64,000 nucleotides of DNA, from contig JARKIF010000012.1 of the NCBI GenBank assembly GCA_029378245.1, forward strand, positions 372,001-436,000, in the 5' to 3' direction. This DNA is from Roridomyces roridus. Lineage: Eukaryota > Basidiomycota > Agaricomycetes > Agaricales > Mycenaceae. The position numbers were made by a program, and so were the translations under genes. Shown piece after piece: positions 56,536-64,000 of the stretch. The notes below the pieces were generated by a model. That model saw only the letters and a list, made by a program, of their open reading frames with translations, made no database searches and was not told the origin of the DNA. Every line of letters begins with the position of its first letter. The stretch's first letter is position 1.

Positions 56536-58524
56536 TTATAAGTACCTGATAAGGGCTGATGTATACCGATAGGATGGCTCGATAAGATGTCCATCCGCAT
56601 CCACAGCTTTCTTTATGTTGAGGGTGGCGAGCATAGAGGTGACTGTAATCCAAATCGACGAAGTGGCTATGTGACGCCCGGGGCATAGCCTGAGATATAT
56701 ATTACCCTCCGTGAGTAGGAAGAAGTAAGGATCGTACCGCCGTCCAAATCCAAAAGCAACTTCGGGGTCTCGAACGGAAGGATCGAGTCGGCCGTCTGGC
56801 AGGAGGAAACGCTCAGGTTTGAAAGCGTGGGGATCGGGGTAGACCGTCTCGTCGTGTAGAAGGCCCCTTGGAGAATTGTGCTTCAGTCGGATACCAAGAC
56901 ATGGCATGCCGGGACAACGCACCATGCATTCCCAATAACAACAGACCCCGCAGGGATTCTATATCCTTTATATTCGTCCTCGACTGTGAGAAGATGGGGT
57001 ACCGCTACGTAACAAGTAAGAAACAACAGCAAAAGAAATCAAACCGCAAACCCAATGGCCCCACGGGCTTCCATCTTAACACCTCGTTGATGAGAGCGCT
57101 CACATACGGTAACAAATCCCGATCTTCAAAGGTAGGCAGCGCTTCGCCGCCTACGACTGAGTCGATTTCCGCTTGGGCTTTCTTCTGTGCCTCGGGATTT
57201 GCGAGCATGGCAAGGACGAAGGTACCCAGAGCGGAGATAGTAGTGTCTGCACCAGCGAGATACATAGTGGCGGCTGTAGCCCTGATGTGTCGCTCTTGGT
57301 AGAATACGGGCTGGGTTGCGTCTTTGGAGGCGTTCATGGCGTCCGCGGTGAACGACGAGGGGGTGATTCCAGATGCCTGATCCAATTGCTTGGTTGCGTA
57401 AAACTGAATGAGGAGGACGCACCATTTGGCGTTTGGTCTCAGCGAAAGGAAGCTCAGCCATGTCCCAGGACAATTTGCGCCATTCTTGAGCCTTCCTCTT
57501 GAAGCCAGCGCCCGGAAGCCAGCTCGGGACATATTTCAGAATTGGAAATGTGTCCTGACTTGGAGTGGATACTTAGAATGCCTCCCTCGCAAAGACTCAC
57601 CACAAGATACAACCCAGGCACGAGAGCAGCAGCCCAAGTGTGAACCGCATTCTGCGCCAATGTCACGTAGGGATCTTTCGACGGCAGAACATCAATCCCG
57701 TATGTGAACGCCATCGTAAGCTCGCCGGCCATCCTGTTACAATTACATCTTTCAACATACTACCCAAATGAGTGATAATTCAGACACCCACTGACGAAAG
57801 TGTGCAAAGAATGCGTCTGGGTCGCTGAGCATCCGTTTGAGGAGTTTCCGAGTTGCGAGTTGTTCATGCGGCTCGTATTTCCGGGAGGCCTTCAGGCTGA
57901 GTGCTTGATTTGCAAGACGGCGATGAATTCGCCAATCGTCGCCTGAGATGGTCGGAAAGGACTCATAAGGAACCAATAGCAGTGCTTACCGTATTTCATC
58001 GTCCCTGGTATGATTTACTTGTAAGCACCATGTAGCGGCTCAGATGAATGTCTCAAACCGATAACGAAACCCCAACCCATTAAATCGTTGACCATGGGGA
58101 GACTGTCCCTGCAGTTGAAATCAGACACGATACTGTCCGGGACTTAGGTGTAGTAGACTTGCCTGTCCGAGTAAATGACAGACCGCTTCTCGAACAGGGC
58201 TGTTGTAGCTTCGAAAGAATTCAGCACAACGATCGACTTTCCAACCAGGTCCAAATGTATAATGTCGGAGTCTTGGTTTAACGGTTAACAGTATATCGGT
58301 GAATCCGGATAGTAGGACGTACTATATTCTTCACTCCATCGGGCGTACGTCTCCCAAGGAAAAGTCGCTGGCACATCCAAGAGGTTGCCGACAATGGGAA
58401 GTTTCCGGGGGCCTGGAGGCAGAGGGAGTTTGGAGCGTCGGCGGCCCGCAAGTAGGGCCGCAACAATTATTCCTGCGGTAAGCAAAAGGGGGAGGATAGA
58501 CATGTCAGTAAGGAAGGGGTCCAA
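56536..58524 (-). CDS. Cytochrome P450 monooxygenase
   Basis: Microsomal P450 with many introns. The N-terminal anchor is SILPLLLTAGIIVAALLAG, followed by LPLPPGPRKLPIVGNLLDVP (Pro-rich hinge). Later exons: DDWRIHRRLANQALS (helix C), MAGELTMAFTYGID, ATMYLAGADTTISALGTFVL (helix I, AGxDT), LPYVSALINEVLRWKPVGPL (ExxR), EDEYKGYRIPAGSVVIGNAW, GLLHDETVYPDPHAFKPERF (PERF) and FGFGRR joined to LCPGRHIA (heme-binding Cys). The protein ends YRYTSALIRYL at 56536. The order of motifs is complete. The order and strand with prenyltransferase and dehydrogenase suggest a possible common pathway. Confidence 0.9.
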
Positions 58525-59373
58525 TGGTATGCCTTGGACTTTTAATCAGCGAAGTCGGAGCACAACATATGAGATGTCAGGCAATCCCGGATTAGTCCAT
58601 GACATTAGAGACTGGTGGCTCCGATGGTATGCGGTGGGGGTGCATCGAAGCTATCCTGCCAGTGTGACTCCAAGTTTATGAATGGCTTTTCGACTTGGAA
58701 CAGCTGGCTCAGAATCATTGGACGTTATCTTTGATCGGCTGCAAAATTAATTGTGAAGGTAGTGCCGTGCGGTGAGTCGCCGTTTATGGTCTGTATTATT
58801 ACCATGACGTCGCATGCACTGACACAGTAAAATTGGGCCTCATAGGCGATAGCACAACGGAGTCGGACGGACCAGTGAAGTCATCTAGTGCAAAGTAAGA
58901 TTCAGTTGCTCCACCTGCACCTTGTCCACGATCACCTAGCGCCACTGCCAAACGCAACGTCTGGGTCTGGTACAGAAAGACCAAGTTGCGTTTTTGAAAC
59001 CCGGTAGCTCCTGCCAAAGAGCGCCGACGGTTCGGATCAAAATGTCACAAGCAACACCAAATCGCCGACTGCTCTTCAGCCATCTCTTCGTTTCTACCCC
59101 TGCCTTCCTGCTTAGTACTCGCGGATCCGTTTGAAAAAATGCCGCATCCCGGCTTTTCAACGTGATTATTTCCTTCGGCCGAAGTACTCAGCGCAAGCAT
59201 CGTTGGAGCTTTTCGTGCGCAACAGGCCTGGTATCCTTATCTGGATGTCCTCCCATCACGAAGATTCCCGCACAAGTAAAGTGGAGCTGCACAGTTGCGA
59301 CCACCTTGCGCGCAAGGGTCCATTGGGTATAAATGTCTCGACCTATCCACCTTGCCCTCCGGCCTCAATCGAC
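58525..59373. other. Intergenic region upstream of the P450
   Basis: No gene, repeat or RNA that I can support in these 849 bp; presumed promoter of the P450. Confidence 0.35.
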
Positions 59374-59550
59374 ATGGTTTCTCTCACCCTGGGTCGACTC
59401 GCTGTCGTAGCCGCCGCGGCGCTCTTCGCCCTGGTCAATGGCTTGCCCAGCTCTACGTGCAACAACGTGACAAGTCGAGACCCGACGAGACACGCCCTCC
59501 CCGCCTTACTGGGCAATACGTCAATTATCTTGATTTCTTTCCATATTTGA
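59374..59550 (+). CDS. Short ORF with signal peptide (possible small secreted protein or remnant)
   Basis: From the ATG at 59374 the frame encodes MVSLTLGRLAVVAAAALFAL and NGLPSS, a good signal peptide and cleavage site, followed by about 30 residues including one Cys, with a stop at 59550. An intron could extend it to the sequence KIFAAAGAMVWQYPDGDE near 59580. I do not recognise a family; it may be a remnant of a longer secreted protein. Confidence 0.3.
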   Translation: MVSLTLGRLAVVAAAALFALVNGLPSSTCNNVTSRDPTRHALPALLGNTSIILISFHI

Positions 59551-59891
59551 CGTTGACATCTAGGTCGCAAGTCCTGAAGATTTTCGCAGCTGCTGGTGCG
59601 ATGGTATGGCAATATCCCGACGGTGATGAATCGTGGATTTCCACTGTCCGGGGCTCGGCTTTCCCTATGTAAACGATGATTTCATGAGCTCGGGGTTCAG
59701 CGCTCCTCGAGCTATTTCATTACTTATACCACTTAGATATACCCTGCAACTGTCATTTACTATTATGATTAGACTCCAGATTGAAATGCTTTCATCAGCC
59801 AAGAATCAGAAGGAACCCGTCGTATATGATCCAATCCATTGATCCATTGCCCGCGACAAGTACCATAAAAATCCATCCACATAAATAATGC

Positions 59892-62511
59892 TCATGTCAA
59901 AGGCGACGCCGCAGCAGGCGACTCAGTCGGAGCTGGCGTCGTCTCCTCCTGAACCCGCTCATCCGCCTTCCCATCCCACGCGTTCTGTATAAGGCTATAC
60001 GTATCCTCCAGCCCACGCCTACGCGTACTCGGACTCGTCATCGTCGTCCCCAGACTCACCTGTCGCGAGTGACCACGGCGGTAAGGTATCTGGGAGGGCG
60101 ATGACGCTCCAGGGCTCGCTGGGCTCGTCCTGCTCAGTGTCGGCGAGACGGACGTGTCGAGTTTGAGGTCCGCCTGCGCGACGCTGGCGTCGGCAATCGC
60201 AGCGACGGCAGCAGGGTCCAGGTCCGAATCCGTAGGCGTTGGTGGCATCGAGGACGAGCCGGATGACGAAGCAGAGGAAATCATGAGCGCCTTGCCTTCC
60301 TCGGAGGATGCGTCCACGAGCTCAGGCGGCAGGCGCTCGTTCTCAATGTCGGATTTACGGCTGCAGACATGTCAGTCGGCAAGGAGGTGCAGTATGCCCA
60401 GACGTACGCGTCTTCAAAGCCCGTGATGGCATTCTTGATACCCTCGGAGCCCGACGCGAGCGTTCCATAGGGTAGACGGCTCGAACCCGAGACGCTCTTG
60501 AGCTCAGAGACCTTCTCCGATTCCTCGCTATAGAACATCAGCATGACTATCTCAATACAAGGACAGGGACGCTCACCGCAGCAGCGAAAACACACGAGCC
60601 ATGCGCCCAACGGCCATGATCTTGTTTTTGATGACCTGGCGCCGCTCTGCTGCCTCCGCCTCAGACGCAGGCGACATTGGGGACGTCGGCGAGGAAATCA
60701 TTGCCACATCCTCGTCTTCCAGCTCCTCCTTCGTGCAGGTATTGAGTACCGCGACGAGCATGTCAGTGACTAATAAAAGTCAGAGGTGTCCATGGGGGAA
60801 ATTGAGACGCACTCTTCTCGCCGACAAAGGGCAGACTCCAGGTGAAGACATCCATAAAGTTGGGTAGCCAGTACGGGTGGGGACTGAAATTGAATTGTCG
60901 GATATTCATGACGTTGTTCTCGTATCTGTGGAACATGAGTGACCCGAAGGATGAGCCAGAGGAAATGTACTTGATAACCGCTGCCTTGTTATTATAGACA
61001 TCGAGATAATTCGGGGCGGAGAAGATGGTCATCACGGAGGGGAAGCCCGTGGTCTTTGTTTTGCGATACATGCGGTATCTGGGGACAGTCCAGTGGGAGG
61101 GAGGGCGGGTAAAATCACACGCACCCTGAATCCTGCGCCTCATGTGCACGGATGATGGAAAGCAGATTATTCCGCTCCAGGAAGTTACACGCGGCTTGAT
61201 ATCTGTGCAGCATATCGTCGGCATTCTCGCAATCCAGGAGAGAAGGGAACACACGTGAAGAAATACGAGCACCCCCGGACGTGGTTATGCAAGAAGCTAT
61301 CCGCCGTCTTCTCGGTCCCAAAGTCCTCCGCAGGGTCGGACCACAAGATGTCGCACATGAGACCCTGCGTGGGCGTCTCACGGAAACGGTCGATCTGCGG
61401 TGTGTCAGCTATATTCCAGTGCGCAGAAGAAACGCACGCTTTTCAAATCATCTAGTGTATTGAATTCAGGCGATAATCCGCCATGGATACACAAGAACTG
61501 CTTGTTGAGCACGGCCGCCAGCGGGAGGGTGTAGAAAGATTCGATGCAGGCGTCGTACACGCGCTCCGAATACTTGTGCTTGCCTGTGTCAATCAAGTCA
61601 ATTTATCAAGATTTGCGGTGGAGCCAAACGTACACTCGAGTTTGAATGTGAAGTAGTCGGTGAGGTGGCGGCACTCGTGGTTACCCCGTAGCAAATAGAT
61701 GCTTGTGGGGTACCAGATCTTGAGCGCCCAGAGATAGAGAACGCACTGAAGGCGGGCTATCAGTATTGACGTAGGAGGAGCTGAGTGCGCACCTCGATGC
61801 TAAAGTACCCCCGATCGACGTAGTCGCCGAGGAAAAGATACGGCGTGTCTGCAGGGTTCCCTCCGATCTCGAATAGCTTCATAAGATCATACTGGAGCGC
61901 GTCGTTAGCCTACGGTGATGGGGCCGATGGAGACGCACATATTGCCCGTGAATGTCGCCACAAACTGTGAGTAATAGTCAGCATTAAAGGAGAAGAGTGA
62001 AGCAGCAGGAGACGCACTGGTAACCGGCCCATCGAGCGAAAGCATATTCGGCTCCTTGCGCAAGACCTCGGTGCCCTTGTCGATGATGTACAGCGCCTGC
62101 TCCTCCGTCAAACGACCTTCGCGATAAAAGTGGTTCTTCAAAAAGGCGATGTTGGGCTTGCCCTCATCTCCAGGAGCGAGGAATTGTGCCTCTGTCGGTG
62201 TCTGCGGCGCGGGTGCTTGGACCTGGGAGTCGGCATCAGTCAGCTCATTGACGACCACAAGGAAAGACGTGATCGAGAGATCACTGGACGAAAAGACCGC
62301 CAAGCCCCGCCCACGCCCTCTCTAAGGCGCGCCCAGAGAGCGGAAACACAAATTTGACAAGATGACTGACATCTTTTATTACCCGCTCCTGGGTGTTAAT
62401 GGTGGTCCCATCGTCGAGGATGTGCTGGGTAAAGTCGATCTCGGGCACGGGAGGGGGATTTTGGATTTGCTGGATTGCGTGGGCTATCTTGTCCGGGGCA
62501 TTTGTGCTCAT
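59892..62511 (-). CDS. CNA1: Calcineurin A (Ca2+/calmodulin-dependent Ser/Thr phosphatase 2B catalytic subunit)
   Basis: The ATG at 62509-62511 gives [20 protein letters not shown]. Ten or more exons follow, with [28 protein letters not shown] joined to [104 protein letters not shown], the calcineurin-B binding helix [20 protein letters not shown], the calmodulin-binding segment [20 protein letters not shown] and the autoinhibitory region with ITGFEDA. All metal-binding and catalytic blocks (GDIHGQ, GDYVDRG, GNHE) are present. A Ser/Pro-rich tail ends PAAASPLT. It links calcium signals to stress response and growth. Confidence 0.95.
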
Positions 62512-63267
62512 AGTGGTGGTAAGACGTCGGCCTCGTTATGGCGTTGATGCATCAACCACGGCCTCGCGTACCGCTTATTTTCATCACAGCGAAGATCATT
62601 CGACTCCGAGAATGGAAGAGTCGGCGACGGAGGGAAACGGAGGTGGACGAGCACAAAATCTGCCAATGGAGGAGAATAGAAAGTAGTAAAGTTTAGTAAA
62701 AGCAAGATTTACGTTGGCAAACACCTACTATTCCGATTTTCTCCGGGATAAAAAATCCTGAACTTTAGGACGATGACCCATGGAGACTTGGAAATCGAAA
62801 TCCCGACGGGTGGAATGTAAAGGATGTATAGTTGATGTACAGAGGCGAGTTTAACAGAAGACGCATCAAATGAGCGGATCAAACTCTTTGGCTTGGACAC
62901 CACCTTCATGTTGACCCAAACCAAGCAGTGTTTTCACTCATTTCCGGCCGACCTTCTATCTCCTTGATCCTCTGCCCAGCAATCCAGCGCCCCGGTACTG
63001 TGGCACCTGGTGTTGTCTGCAACCAATCGAATGCATCTTGGTGGTCAAGTGATATCTTTGATGAGCGACTTGCAGCTCCCGATTTCTTGCCGTCGTCAGC
63101 CTGATTTATCTCATGCATCTGTTGTGCGTACCTTGGGACTCGCCTTCTCAGTCAAGGCTAAAGGTACGCCCGCTGTGCTCCCCTCGACTCGGACGGCGGT
63201 GCAATTCAACTTGAACCCTAGGCCGCAGACGCTCAAAGATCCGTCCGTCTCTGCCGTAGGCTCAACA
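62512..63267. other. Divergent intergenic region
   Basis: Lies between calcineurin A (minus) and the membrane-protein gene (plus). No supported gene; presumed promoters of both. Confidence 0.4.
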
Positions 63268-64000
63268 ATGCCGTGGCGCCTTCGAGTCCACCGGCATAAC
63301 GTCCGGTCCCTTCTCTCCGTATTATTGGCACAAGCTGCAATCTCAGCAACGGCTTTTCGTTCGGGACATGGAAACAAGCGCCCTTCTCATCATTTCCGCC
63401 CTCCTTCTTCTTTCAACTTCAGGCAAGAATCGACGGGGCCGGACGTGACTTCAAGTACTGTAACGTCGTTGGTGATTTTGCCCATACGCGTAGGAAAACT
63501 CTGAAACCTCCATAGAACGGATCCTTCGTTACTTGTTTCGACTCGAGCGGTAGCAGAAGTTCTGTCAGCCTCTGCTTCCAGTGGCACACCACTGACAACT
63601 ATCGACTCAAGATCGTCAACGCAGACTTCTTCTGCATCTCTCGACAATTCGCTGACCGCGGCGCCGAATGCAACGCCAAATGCAGCCCCCTCCTCGCCAG
63701 GCTCTCCGACGCAAAGAGCTATGCAGCCGCGTCGCCTGCTAGAGATAATCGTCCCGGTGGTTCTGGGAATTCTCGTCGTCGGGCTTATATTCACATTTCA
63801 TCGGCGATGGCGGCGACGGCAGGAGGCGAAAGGACGGGCGGGCAGCAGGCTGCCTGAAAGCGCCCTTGGTCCCAGTCGCAGGGCGCCGTCAACACGGCGA
63901 GCCGCAGCATATGTGGGAGGAGGAGAAGGAGATTGGAACCGTTCAGACGCGCATCTACGTGCCGAGGACGGGGTCTTCGCGCGGAATGGCTGGATCAATC
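63268..64000 (+). CDS. Single-span membrane protein with Ser/Thr-rich ectodomain, cut by window edge
   Basis: The ATG at 63268 gives MPWRLRVHRHNVRSLLSVLL and AQAAISATAF, a signal sequence after a basic start. A 48-bp intron (after TGTAACGTC, ending CATAG) joins VTSSTVTS to TDPSLLVSTRAVAEVLSAS. The ectodomain is rich in Ser, Thr, Ala and Pro. A helix (LLEIIVPVVLGILVVGLIF) with a basic stop-transfer (HRRWRRRQEAK) follows, and the cytoplasmic part continues past the window. The arrangement resembles Mid2/Wsc-type surface sensors common in Agaricomycetes, but no conserved domain is visible. Confidence 0.65.

Overview
The window is genomic DNA of a filamentous basidiomycete, most likely a mushroom-forming Agaricomycete. 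Most genes carry several introns of about 45-90 bp with GT/AG ends, genes sit on both strands with short gaps, and several families are typical of agarics: F-box-like proteins with an N-terminal coiled coil, seven-helix membrane proteins with an IYRCW/RIIVESG pattern, degenerate protein kinases with a Cys-rich tail, and stand-alone adenylating enzymes. I cannot name the species. Gene boundaries were read by eye; exon joins are inferred.

Layout. 1-9.9 kb: F-box genes (a frameshifted N-terminus, an apparently intact copy, and a copy split by a 597-bp insertion), a membrane protein, a GH47 mannosidase and gamma-glutamyl phosphate reductase. 10.4-18.1 kb: a DUF2408/UPF0662 protein, an inserted 5' half of a tRNA-Phe, an intronless mannitol-1-phosphate 5-dehydrogenase and a long AP180-type clathrin adaptor. 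18.2-27.1 kb: an F-box block (intact, internally deleted and fragmentary copies), a kinase-like gene, an RRM pseudogene and a NASP/Sim3 histone chaperone whose divergent promoter has been copied with neighbouring F-box genes. 27.1-31.4 kb: a short-chain dehydrogenase and a 14-TM-type MFS transporter. 31.8-37.3 kb: two head-to-head copies of an adenylate-forming enzyme gene, one frameshifted and one cut by a TA-flanked TIR element. 38.0-43.1 kb: a CACTA-like miniature element, a second seven-helix protein and an amino-acid permease. 43.7-50.3 kb: a GPI-anchored expansin-like protein, an EST1/SMG7 homologue and a hAT-like miniature element carrying a small ORF. 50.4-58.5 kb: an iron-type alcohol dehydrogenase/maleylacetate reductase, a DMATS-type aromatic prenyltransferase (with one apparent homopolymer frameshift), an F-box gene and a cytochrome P450. 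59.9-64 kb: calcineurin A and the start of a single-span membrane protein.

Housekeeping functions (N-glycan trimming, proline synthesis, endocytosis, histone supply, mRNA decay, calcium signalling) are interleaved with fast-evolving accessory DNA. Eight F-box copies or pieces, two adenylating-enzyme copies and the copied promoter blocks show repeated local duplication. Four insertions have readable target-site duplications (7 bp, TA, 3 bp AAT, 8 bp) and a fifth, the tRNA half, is flanked by 15-bp repeats. Removing two of them restores an open reading frame exactly. The prenyltransferase, dehydrogenase and P450, on one strand within 8 kb, form a candidate small metabolite locus.
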